A DNA stretch of 9,522 nucleotides from Acidimicrobiia bacterium (lineage in GTDB: Bacteria; Actinomycetota; Acidimicrobiia; Acidimicrobiales; Ilumatobacteraceae). The DNA lies in the NCBI GenBank assembly GCA_030425785.1, contig JAUHYJ010000100.1:1-9522 (forward strand), in the 5' to 3' direction. Both the position numbers and the translations under genes were made by a program. The notes under the pieces were generated by a model. That model had not been told where the DNA came from. It did not search any database and saw only the letters and a list, made by a program, of their open reading frames with translations. Positions within the stretch are counted from its first letter, which is position 1, and each line of letters opens with the position of its first letter. Shown here in pieces: positions 1 through 5,565 of this stretch.

Positions 1-278
1 ACGCCGATGTCGTATCCGTGGGCGATGACCGCCTGCCCGGCCTCGAACCCGTCGGCGGCCTCGGCGACCGTGCCGGCGAGGTCGACGCCGGGGACGATCG
101 GGTCGATCCGTGCGACCCGGCCGTCCTGGGACCCTGCGAGGCCGTCCTTGTAGTTGACGCCCGAGTACTCGACTGCGATCAGCACCCCGTCGTCGGGCAG
201 ATCCGACGTCTCCATGTCGACGACCCGGCGGCCGTACTGCTCGTCGACGGTGCCGGCGGTGAGTGCGCGAAAGCTCAT
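1..278 (-). CDS. YhdH/AcuI-family medium-chain reductase, N-terminal part (truncated by window edge)
   Basis: Only the first 92 residues are inside the window; the gene runs off the left edge. The translation begins MSFRALTAG and carries SGVNYKDGLAG (about residues 39-49) followed by PIVPGVDLAGTV (about 60-71). These are the hallmark segments of the YhdH/AcuI branch of medium-chain dehydrogenases/reductases (GroES-like N-terminal fold, no catalytic zinc). Characterised members reduce acryloyl-CoA to propionyl-CoA with NADPH; others are annotated as quinone oxidoreductases. The NADPH-binding Rossmann half is not visible, so the substrate cannot be judged. The gene lies 33 bp after the pterin dehydratase stop and follows the SDR gene on the same strand, so it is probably the third gene of that operon. 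The ATG at 278 is chosen because the family's first beta strand starts there. TGGAAT ends six bases before it, a weak -10 that might allow separate leaderless expression. Confidence 0.88.
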   Translation of the reverse strand, partial: MSFRALTAGTVDEQYGRRVVDMETSDLPDDGVLIAVEYSGVNYKDGLAGSQDGRVARIDPIVPGVDLAGTVAEAADGFEAGQAVIAHGYDIG

Positions 279-311
279 GGCCCGATTCCAGCACACCGGG
301 CCGCCGAGGCT

Positions 312-605
312 TCAGGTGTGCCGGTCGGCGAGCTCGTTCATCCGCTGCGCGAGGTCGATGTCGAGCTCGGTCAGCCCGCCGGCGTCGTGCGTCGACAGGC
401 GGACCGTGACGGTGCGATAGACGTTGCTCCACTCGGGGTGATGGTTCATCGACTCGGCGACGATCGCGCACGAGGCCATGAACCCGAACGCCGCCACGAA
501 GTCGGCGAACTCGAAGGTGCGCTCGATGGCGTCGCCGTCGCGCGACCACCCCGGGAGGTCGTCGAGGGCTGCGGTGATCCGGTCGTCGTCGAGTCGTTCG
601 GCCAT
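312..605 (-). CDS. phhB: Pterin-4a-carbinolamine dehydratase (97 aa)
   Basis: The product dehydrates 4a-hydroxytetrahydropterin, recycling the pterin cofactor of aromatic amino acid hydroxylases; it is a small cytoplasmic enzyme. The 97 residues match the usual family length of about 95-105. The signature ESMNHHPEWSNVY (residues 51-63) holds the paired catalytic histidines H55 and H56, and H73 in LSTHDAGGLT supplies the third. The start is set at ATG 605 (MAERLDDD). The open frame extends upstream to 704, but that would overlap the SDR gene end and add an Arg/Pro-rich tail unlike the family. TAGGGT lies seven bases before the ATG and may be a leaderless -10; AGGGTGG could also serve as a weak ribosome site. 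The gene sits 23 bp after the SDR gene and 33 bp before the reductase. No aromatic amino acid hydroxylase is visible in the window, so its pathway partner here is unknown. Pterin chemistry is known for the family; the role in this operon is unresolved. Confidence 0.95.
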   Translation of the reverse strand: MAERLDDDRITAALDDLPGWSRDGDAIERTFEFADFVAAFGFMASCAIVAESMNHHPEWSNVYRTVTVRLSTHDAGGLTELDIDLAQRMNELADRHT

Positions 606-612
606 GGGTTCC

Positions 613-618
613 ACCCTA
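613..618 (-). promoter_or_regulatory. Possible leaderless -10 element of the pterin dehydratase gene
   Basis: On the minus strand TAGGGT fits TANNNT and is followed by seven bases and then the ATG at 605. This is the spacing expected when transcription starts at or next to the start codon. It falls in the 23-bp gap after the SDR gene, so it would be an internal operon promoter. The same bases could act as a weak ribosome site instead. Confidence 0.35.
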
Positions 619-628
619 GGCGTGGCGC

Positions 629-1429
629 TCAGGTGTGGCGGACGGTCATGCCGCCGTCGACGGGGATCGTCGCCCCGTTGACGTAGCTGCTCGCCGGGAG
701 GCACAGGTTGAGCGTCATGTGGGCGACCTCCTCGGGCCGGCCATAGCGACGCAGCGGGACGCGTCGGCGGGCGTAGGTCTCCTTGGCGTCGGCGGGGATG
801 TCGGCCGTCATGCCGGTCTCGATCGGGCCGGGGCAGATCGCGTTGGCGGTGATGCCGTGTCGCCCGAGCTCGACCGCCATCGACCGGGTGAGTCCGGTCA
901 CGCCCGCCTTCGTGGCGCTGTACGCACCGAGCCCCGCGGTGGCGACGATCGCCTCGGTCGACGCGATGTTGACGATGCGGGCCGCATCCGACTCGAGCAG
1001 GTGCGGGTAGGCGGCGCGCACGAGGTGGGCGGCGGCGGAGAGGTTGACGTCGACGGTGCGATTCCAGCCCGCGAGGAAGTCCGCGTCGGGCAGCTCGTGG
1101 TCGAGCGGTGTCGGGGTGACCATGCCGGCGTTGTTCACGACGATGTCGAGGCGCCCGAACCGGTCGACCGTCACCCGGACGAGTTCGGCGAGCTGTTCGG
1201 GTTCGCCGATGTCGACCCGCCGAGCGAGCACCACGTCGTCGCCGTGGACGTCGGCGATCTCGGTCGCGACGGCGTCGATCGCGTCGCCGTCGAGATCGCA
1301 GACCGACACCAGCGCACCCTCGTCGGCGAAGAGGTGGGCGGTGGCTCGGCCCATCCCGCTCCCGGCACCGGTGATGATCGCCACCCGACCGGCGACCGAC
1401 CGCGAACCCGCGGTGAGTCGCCCGCTCAC
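629..1429 (-). CDS. Classical SDR-family NAD(P)-dependent oxidoreductase (266 aa)
   Basis: This is a Rossmann-fold dehydrogenase/reductase of the classical short-chain family, similar in pattern to FabG-like and 3-hydroxyacyl or steroid dehydrogenases. The cofactor motif TGAGSGMG is at residues 20-27. D45 after the second strand (VSVCDLD) suggests NAD rather than NADP. NNAG is at 99-102. The catalytic set is N129, S157, Y170 and K174 (YSATK), with the usual 13-residue Ser-Tyr spacing, and PG follows at 200-201. All catalytic residues are present, so it should be active; the substrate is not readable. The start is GTG at 1429, seven bases after GAGG; no in-frame start exists upstream before a stop. 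The N-terminus has about ten residues before the first strand, which is normal. A 17-bp tandem repeat lies directly on the start region and creates coupled mini-frames upstream. It is the first gene of a likely three-gene minus-strand operon with the pterin dehydratase and the YhdH/AcuI-like reductase. Confidence 0.93.
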   Translation of the reverse strand: MSGRLTAGSRSVAGRVAIITGAGSGMGRATAHLFADEGALVSVCDLDGDAIDAVATEIADVHGDDVVLARRVDIGEPEQLAELVRVTVDRFGRLDIVVNNAGMVTPTPLDHELPDADFLAGWNRTVDVNLSAAAHLVRAAYPHLLESDAARIVNIASTEAIVATAGLGAYSATKAGVTGLTRSMAVELGRHGITANAICPGPIETGMTADIPADAKETYARRRVPLRRYGRPEEVAHMTLNLCLPASSYVNGATIPVDGGMTVRHT

Positions 1430-1464
1430 CGAACCACCTCGCTCACCGAACCACCTCGCTCACC
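1424..1464 (-). repeat. 17-bp tandem repeat (about 2.4 copies) over the SDR ribosome site and start codon
   Basis: The unit GAGGTGGTTCGGTGAGC (minus strand) occurs perfectly at 1440-1424 and 1457-1441; the first bases read on the minus strand, GGTGAGC at 1464-1458, form a partial third copy. Each unit holds a Shine-Dalgarno-like GAGG and a GTG seven bases later. The copy nearest the gene supplies the SDR start at 1429. The copies are 17 bp apart, so the upstream GTGs (1446 and 1463) are out of frame. Each reads V-S-E-V-V-R then TGA, and the stop overlaps the next GTG as GTGA. Confidence 0.9.
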
Positions 1465-1510
1465 TCACCGGCCTCGCTGACCAGGCCCTGTGAACGTGCT
1501 CGCCCACCCG

Positions 1511-1587
1511 ATTGCACCGGGTGTGACGATTCGCAATGTGGCTGGATCGTGCTGGGTGTGACGATTCGCAATGTGGCATCGCACCCC
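1511..1587. repeat. Intergenic direct repeat, 24-bp core, two full copies plus a partial flank
   Basis: The core TGTGACGATTCGCAATGTGG with two flanking bases on each side (24 bp) is identical at 1519-1542 and 1554-1577, a 35-bp period. The bases before each copy are also related (ATTGCACCGGG at 1511 and ATCGTGCTGGG at 1546), and a third similar flank ATCGCACCCC follows at 1578. There is no long dyad: only CGATTCG pairs around its centre. The repeat lies between the end of the luciferase-like gene (1592) and the SDR start (1429), both on the minus strand. It could be a tandem operator for the SDR operon or a dispersed intergenic element. No terminator-like hairpin was seen in this gap. Confidence 0.85.
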
Positions 1588-1591
1588 ACCC

Positions 1592-2452
1592 TCAGCCGAA
1601 GCGGCCGACGAGGTCACGGGCGATGTCGGTGAGCGCGTCGGGCCGGAACGTCGGCAGGATCGCCTGGCTCACGCCGACCTCGGCCAGCGACTCGACCCGG
1701 GCGTCGAGCGCCGACCCCGGCTTGTTCATCGCGAACGCGTACACCGGGATCGCGTCGCCGTCGCGTCCGGCCTCCTCGGCCGTGCGCTGCATGACGGCGG
1801 TGAGCGATGCGATCTCCTCGGCGGTCGCCGCCCCGGGGAAGAAGGCATCGCCCCGTGACCCCGCCCGACGGGCCGCCGCCTCGGTGTGACCGCCGATGAC
1901 GATCGGCACCGTCCCGTTCACCGGCTGCGGCCGGAGGATGCAGTCGTGGAAGTCGACGAACTCCCCGGAGAACGACGCGACGTCCTGGGTCCACAGGGCC
2001 CGCATCGCGTCGAGGTACTCGTCGAGCCGCTTGCCCCGCGCCCGGAACGGTACGCCGAGAGCATCGAACTCCTCCTCGAGCCATCCCACGCCGACCCCGA
2101 GGTCGAGTCGCCCACCCGAGAGGTGATCGAGCGTCGCGACCTCCTTCGCCGTGATGACCGGGTTGCGCTGGGTCGCGATCAGGATCCCGGTCGCGAGCCG
2201 CAGTGTCGTCGTGTGCGCCGCCGCCCAGGTCAACCAGATGAGCGGGTCGGGCAAGTCGAAGTCCTCGGCGCCGCCGGCCATCTTCCCGCTCTCGTCGTAG
2301 GGGTACTGCGATTCGTAGCCCGACGGCACGACGACGTGTTCGACGGTCCAGGCGGTGGTGATGCCACCCGCCTCGGCGGCCTGCACGACCGCCTTCGCAC
2401 CATCGGGTGACGACCCGTGGCCCGTGTTGGCGAACATGATCCCGAACTGCAT
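1592..2452 (-). CDS. Luciferase-like (LLM) F420-dependent oxidoreductase (286 aa)
   Basis: This is a TIM-barrel flavin/F420 enzyme of the luciferase-like monooxygenase superfamily. Typical segments appear in order: MQFGIMFANTG (strand 1), WTVEHVVVPSGY (35-46), TLRLATGILIATQRNP (about 83-98), and LDHLSGGRLDLGVGVGW (108-124) followed by LGVPFRARGKRLDEYL (132-147), then VPIVIGGHTEAAARRAG (182-198). The length and the run from LSGGRLDLGVG to the RGKRLDE helix fit the probable F420-dependent actinobacterial class better than FMN-dependent alkanesulfonate monooxygenases; this is family knowledge, and the cofactor is inferred. The substrate is unknown. The start ATG at 2452 has GGAG seven bases upstream and begins exactly at the first barrel strand. 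An open frame continues upstream to 2923, but it lies antisense to the crotonase gene and is rejected. It is divergent from the crotonase gene with 51 bp between starts, so the two may share regulation. Confidence 0.92.
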   Translation of the reverse strand: MQFGIMFANTGHGSSPDGAKAVVQAAEAGGITTAWTVEHVVVPSGYESQYPYDESGKMAGGAEDFDLPDPLIWLTWAAAHTTTLRLATGILIATQRNPVITAKEVATLDHLSGGRLDLGVGVGWLEEEFDALGVPFRARGKRLDEYLDAMRALWTQDVASFSGEFVDFHDCILRPQPVNGTVPIVIGGHTEAAARRAGSRGDAFFPGAATAEEIASLTAVMQRTAEEAGRDGDAIPVYAFAMNKPGSALDARVESLAEVGVSQAILPTFRPDALTDIARDLVGRFG

Positions 2453-2490
2453 GACGTGACTCCGATCTCGACCCGGCCCCGTTCGGACCG

Positions 2491-2496
2491 TACTGT
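2491..2496 (+). promoter_or_regulatory. Leaderless -10 element of the crotonase gene
   Basis: TACTGT fits the TANNNT -10 consensus and ends seven bases before the ATG at 2504, so transcription would start at the start codon. No good Shine-Dalgarno sequence precedes this ATG, which supports leaderless translation. It lies in the 51-bp divergent gap. Confidence 0.6.
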
Positions 2497-2503
2497 GGAC
2501 ACC

Positions 2504-3274
2504 ATGGCCCACCAGTACCTGGACGTGCAGACCGACGGCCCGATCGCGACGATCACCCTCGACAACCCCGAGAAGCGCAACGCGCTCGCGCTCGACGTGA
2601 TGCTCGAGATCACCGACGCGTTCCGCGCGATCGGCGAGTCCGATGCGCGCGGCATCATCCTCGCCGCCAACGGGCCCGTGTTCTCGGCCGGCCACAACTT
2701 CGGCGACATGGCCGGTGCCAGCCTCGGCGAGGCGCAGCGTCTGCTCCAGGTGTGCACCGACATGATGAACATCGTGCAGCAGGTGCCCCAGGTCGTCATC
2801 GCCAAGGTGCACGCACTGGCCACCGCCGCCGGCTGCCAGCTCGTCGCGACCTGCGACCTCGCGATCGCGGCCGAGTCGGCCGGCTTCGCGCTGCCGGGCG
2901 GCAAGGGCGGGCTGTACTGCCACACCCCGCTGGTCGCGGTGTCGCGCCAGATCGGCCGCAAGCGCGCCCTCGAACTGTCGATGACCGGCGACCCGATCGA
3001 CGCCGCGACCGCGGCCGACTGGGGCCTCATCAATCGGGCGGTGCCCGACGCCGAGCTCGACGACGCGGTCGACGACCTGATGCGCCGGGCCACCCGCGGC
3101 AGCGCGAGCTCGAAGGCGCAGGGCAAGCGGTCGTTCTACGCCCAGGTCGATCTCGATCAGCCGAAGGCCTACGCCTACGCGATGGAGGTCATGGCCGCCG
3201 GCGTCGTCACCCCGGACGGCCAGGAGGGCATCAACTCGTTCCTCGAGAAGCGCCGCCCGAACTTCAGCAGCTGA
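2504..3274 (+). CDS. ECHDC3-like enoyl-CoA hydratase/isomerase family protein (256 aa)
   Basis: This is a crotonase-fold protein. The N-terminal LDNPEKRNAL (19-28) and the oxyanion-hole segment FSAGHNFGDM (60-69) are clear, followed by HALATAAGCQLVATCDLA (103-120). At the positions of the two catalytic glutamates of rat enoyl-CoA hydratase it has Q112 and, in LPGGKGGLYC, glycine about residue 132. Classical hydration is therefore unlikely. The combination of GCQLVA, PGG.GGLYCHTP and the C-terminal DGQEGINSFLEKRRP closely resembles the ECHDC3 branch, whose biochemical role is poorly known. Length is normal. The start ATG 2504 is chosen because the fold begins there and a leaderless -10 sits seven bases upstream; in-frame codons back to 2417 overlap the divergent luciferase-like gene. 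The last 11 bases overlap the end of the convergent sigma-like gene. CoA-ester binding is inferred from the fold. Confidence 0.93.
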   Translation: MAHQYLDVQTDGPIATITLDNPEKRNALALDVMLEITDAFRAIGESDARGIILAANGPVFSAGHNFGDMAGASLGEAQRLLQVCTDMMNIVQQVPQVVIAKVHALATAAGCQLVATCDLAIAAESAGFALPGGKGGLYCHTPLVAVSRQIGRKRALELSMTGDPIDAATAADWGLINRAVPDAELDDAVDDLMRRATRGSASSKAQGKRSFYAQVDLDQPKAYAYAMEVMAAGVVTPDGQEGINSFLEKRRPNFSS

Positions 3275-3989
3275 GCGCCAGCTCGCGGAGCTGCCGGGTG
3301 ACGCGGTCGCGCCGGTTGCGGACGGTGCGGCTCGTCACGTCGAGTTCGGCCGCGATGTCCTCGGTGCTCGGACGGGCGACCAGCATGCGCACCAGCTCGA
3401 GGTCGGCGGGGTCCATCCCCGAGCGTCGCGCCTCGGTCAGCAGGTCGGTGAGCTCGTCGATCGGATGCGGCAGGCGGTCGTCGACGATCCGATCGTCGAT
3501 CTCGGTCGGGCGTTCGTCGTTCGAGCGCTGCCGGTGACGGCGTCGAAACGCGTGGTACTGCGCGTCGGCGAGCAGCGACACGGCGACGCACGACGGCCGG
3601 CGCTCGGGGTTGAAGGTTCGGATCGCGATCCAGAGCCCGCCGAGCAGCTCCTCGAACGCCTCGGGCTCGCGACGTCGCCGCGCGCACGTCAGCAGCCCGG
3701 GGATCAGTCGCTCGACGACGACGCGCGCCGCCAGATCGTCGTCACGGGCGATCTCGAGCAGCCGTCGCAAACGAGCGTCGGCGGACGCCGAACGATCACC
3801 GGCCCCGACGGCGACCAGCACCTCGTCGAGCGACGATGGTGGGCCGTCGGTCACCGCCCACTCGATGGCCCGATCGACGGCCGACCGCCGCCGGGCCAGC
3901 TGCGCCCACTCGATGGCGAGGCGTCGTCGGGTCCTCCGTGCGCTCGGTGGGTGCGGTCTGCCGGCGGGGAACGGGGGCGAGGTCGTCAT
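3264..3989 (-). CDS. Sigma-factor-like DNA-binding protein (241 aa)
   Basis: The C-terminus (about 193-238, DPADLELVRMLVARPSTEDIAAELDVTSRTV...) looks like a sigma region 4 or LuxR-type helix-turn-helix: PSTEDIAAELDVTSRTVRNR is a complete HTH with a basic recognition helix. Residues about 87-150 are helical, with FEELLGGLWIAIRTFNPERR then a basic AFRRRHRQR stretch, which vaguely recalls sigma region 2. The first 25 residues are Pro/Arg-rich and probably disordered. I call it a sigma-like regulator and cannot name a family. Start: ATG 3989 is preferred over an in-frame GTG at 4028 because CACGAT lies six bases before it, matching the leaderless pattern of other genes here. It is divergent from the FHA gene (117 bp between starts), a pairing that suggests shared control. 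The stop overlaps the crotonase gene end by 11 bp. Confidence 0.7.
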   Translation of the reverse strand: MTTSPPFPAGRPHPPSARRTRRRLAIEWAQLARRRSAVDRAIEWAVTDGPPSSLDEVLVAVGAGDRSASADARLRRLLEIARDDDLAARVVVERLIPGLLTCARRRREPEAFEELLGGLWIAIRTFNPERRPSCVAVSLLADAQYHAFRRRHRQRSNDERPTEIDDRIVDDRLPHPIDELTDLLTEARRSGMDPADLELVRMLVARPSTEDIAAELDVTSRTVRNRRDRVTRQLRELALSC

Positions 3990-3995
3990 GGGCCG

Positions 3996-4001
3996 ATCGT
4001 G
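3996..4001 (-). promoter_or_regulatory. Possible leaderless -10 element of the sigma-like gene
   Basis: CACGAT (minus strand) is one base from TANNNT at its first position and is followed by six bases and the ATG at 3989. It supports that start over the GTG at 4028. It is a weak match on its own. Confidence 0.3.
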
Positions 4002-4106
4002 CGCGACCACCCTCACCGGATGTCTCACAGCACCTGGTCAGCGGCCTGTTCGGGCCGGGCACGTGAGCGTCTTCCGACCGGCTCACCGCACCGTCTTCCC
4101 GGTGTC

Positions 4107-5255
4107 ATGCCATCGCCGACCGTCCCGCTCCACGCCCTCGCCGGCCCCGATGCCGGTTGGACCGTGCGACTCGTACCCGGATACCACTGGCTCGGCCGGC
4201 GTGCGTGCGCGCCGTCGATCGGCGTCCCCGTCGACGACCGCACGCTCGAGCCGCACCACGCGATCCTCGACGTCGCGGACGACGGTTCGATCGCCCTGCT
4301 GCAGACCAGCGGCCGGACGCCGATCCGGGTCGACGGCCGCCCCGTGCGCAGCAGCTGGACCATCGTGCCGAACCCGAGCCGGATCGTCATCGGTGCCACG
4401 CTCCTCTCGGTCGGGCAGAACGGGTCGATCCGTCGCGGCGAGTCGACCGCGGGTGGCGGGCGCCGGTCGGTCCTCGCGCCGATCCGCGACGATCACGTCG
4501 AGCTCGACCGGTTCGCCCGCGACCTCGCCGCGGTGGCGGTCGTCTGCGACGATGCCGTCCGGCTCGCCACACCGACCGACGTCGTGCTCGGTGTCGGCGA
4601 GCGACGGCGCCCCATCGACCTGCACGACGCCGCCGGCGCGCCGGTGCTTCCCGGCGCGCTCGCTCACATCGCCCAGGCGATCCACGACCGCGCCACCGTC
4701 ACGACGGGGCCGGTCGTCACCACGCTGCACGACGAGGCGTGCGTGGCCGTCGCTGCGGCGGACGCCGATCGGGTCGTCGCCTCGATCCTCGGACAGCTCG
4801 ACGACGTCGAGCGCGCTCGCGTCCTGGTCGTCGGCGCGGACGAGCTCGCCGACTTCGGCGTCCCACCGGGCATCGGTCGTCCGGTACTCGTGCGGCTGTC
4901 CGACGGTGATCCACCACCGGCGTGCACGTCGCTGCTCGAGGTGGGCGACACCTGGCGGGCGACGTGGTGGCCCGAGCTGCTCGACGGCGCGACGGCGACG
5001 CGCGGCACGTCGCTGCACGCCGCCGGCGTGTCACCCCGCCGGCTGCGATGGGGGCGACGACCCGCCGACACCCGGCGGCCGTTCGTCGGCGAGCAGGTAG
5101 CGGGGCCCGACCCCGAGCTCGGCCGCCGCGTCGTCGGGGTTCCACAGTCCGCACGACGTCAGCGAGAGGCATCCGCACCCGATGCAGTCGTCGAGCTGGT
5201 CCCGCAGCCGGGTGAGCAGTGCGAGCTGTTCGTCGAGCCGCGGTCGCCACGATGA
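4107..5255 (+). CDS. FHA-domain protein with uncharacterised C-terminal domain (382 aa)
   Basis: The N-terminal 105 residues form a forkhead-associated domain, which binds phosphothreonine: VPLHALAGPDAGWTVRL, then the WLGRR turn (28-32), LEPHHAIL (47-54, with the conserved His), and VDGRPV (75-80). Residues about 121-305 recall the region following FHA in FtsK/SpoIIIE-like (EssC-type) proteins, with GVPPGIGRPVLVRL (251-264) and CTSLLEVGDTWRA (273-285). No Walker A motif GxxxxGK[ST] is present, so any ATPase relationship would be degenerate; this part is low confidence. No membrane segment is evident. The start ATG 4107 begins right before the first FHA strand; the frame is open far upstream but lies antisense to the sigma-like gene. 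The last 75 codons (5031-5255) are antisense to soxR, and this tail (Arg/Pro/Glu-rich) looks like a read-through extension rather than a folded domain. The sigma-like gene is the divergent neighbour. Confidence 0.8.
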   Translation: MPSPTVPLHALAGPDAGWTVRLVPGYHWLGRRACAPSIGVPVDDRTLEPHHAILDVADDGSIALLQTSGRTPIRVDGRPVRSSWTIVPNPSRIVIGATLLSVGQNGSIRRGESTAGGGRRSVLAPIRDDHVELDRFARDLAAVAVVCDDAVRLATPTDVVLGVGERRRPIDLHDAAGAPVLPGALAHIAQAIHDRATVTTGPVVTTLHDEACVAVAAADADRVVASILGQLDDVERARVLVVGADELADFGVPPGIGRPVLVRLSDGDPPPACTSLLEVGDTWRATWWPELLDGATATRGTSLHAAGVSPRRLRWGRRPADTRRPFVGEQVAGPDPELGRRVVGVPQSARRQREASAPDAVVELVPQPGEQCELFVEPRSPR

Positions 5256-5540
5256 GGCCAGCCGATCCCAGTCGCGGGCGGTCGGGGTGCGCTGGTCGGG
5301 GAGCGAGGCGAGCGCCTCGCGGATCTCCACGAGGCTCAACCCGACCCGCTGCGCCGTCCGGATGAAGGCGACCCGGCGCAGCACGTCGGCGTGGTAGCGG
5401 CGATGACCCGACTCGTTGCGCTCGGACGTGATCAGCCCGTGGTCCTCGTAGAACCGCAGCGCCGACGTCGCGACGCCGGCTCGCTCGGCGATCTCGCCGA
5501 TCGCGAACAATTTCGGACCCGTCCCCTTGACCTCAACCAT
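5031..5540 (-). CDS. soxR: Redox-sensing transcriptional activator SoxR (169 aa)
   Basis: This is a MerR-family regulator with a [2Fe-2S] cluster that activates target promoters when the cluster is oxidised by redox-cycling compounds. The winged HTH starts at FAIGEIAERAGVATSALRFY (12-31) and continues through GHRRYHADVLRRVAFI (45-60). A dimerisation helix follows, with WDRLASSWRPRLDEQLALL (91-109). The cluster motif CIGCGCLSLTSC (119-130) is the full SoxR pattern C-x2-C-x-C-x5-C. Length is slightly above E. coli SoxR (154 aa), with a Gly/Pro-rich tail. The ATG at 5540 lies in the centre of the palindromic operator, so SoxR bound to the divergent promoter would also cover its own start and probably autoregulate. 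TAAGAC seven bases before the ATG is a poor -10 candidate. The 3' 225 bp, including the cysteine codons, are overlapped on the other strand by the FHA gene. It is divergent to the Rieske fusion gene, the likely target. Confidence 0.97.
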   Translation of the reverse strand: MVEVKGTGPKLFAIGEIAERAGVATSALRFYEDHGLITSERNESGHRRYHADVLRRVAFIRTAQRVGLSLVEIREALASLPDQRTPTARDWDRLASSWRPRLDEQLALLTRLRDQLDDCIGCGCLSLTSCGLWNPDDAAAELGVGPRYLLADERPPGVGGSSPPSQPAG

Positions 5541-5557
5541 GGTTGAAGTCTTACCGT
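5527..5557 (+). promoter_or_regulatory. SoxR-controlled promoter with sox box in a 19-bp spacer
   Basis: The elements are -35 TTGACC (5527-5532), a 19-bp spacer (5533-5551) and -10 TACCGT (5552-5557). The spacer contains the perfect 14-bp palindrome TCAACCATGGTTGA (5533-5546). The 18-bp window CCTCAACCATGGTTGAAG (5531-5548) keeps the outer CCTCAA/TTGA half-site bases of the E. coli sox box CCTCAAGTTAACTTGAGG (11 of 18 positions equal) and the same overlap with the last two bases of the -35. The 19-bp spacer is the MerR/SoxR hallmark. The gene start GTG at 5566 is eight bases after the -10, so the transcript is probably leaderless. Confidence 0.85.
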
Positions 5558-5565
5558 GTCCGATC

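Noticed and set aside
1511..1587. Short CRISPR-like array
   Set aside because: There are only two full copies, with an 11-bp spacer much too short, and no cas genes are nearby.
2453..2923. N-terminal extension of the luciferase-like gene
   Set aside because: It lies wholly antisense to the crotonase gene start and divergent gap, while the barrel fold begins at ATG 2452 with a ribosome site.
4042..4057. Small hairpin CGGCC-N6-GGCCG in the divergent gap before the FHA gene
   Set aside because: A five-base GC stem is expected by chance in such GC-rich DNA, and its position suggests no function.
3465..4106. Upstream extension of the FHA frame
   Set aside because: It is antisense to the sigma-like gene and shows no domain; the FHA fold starts right after ATG 4107.
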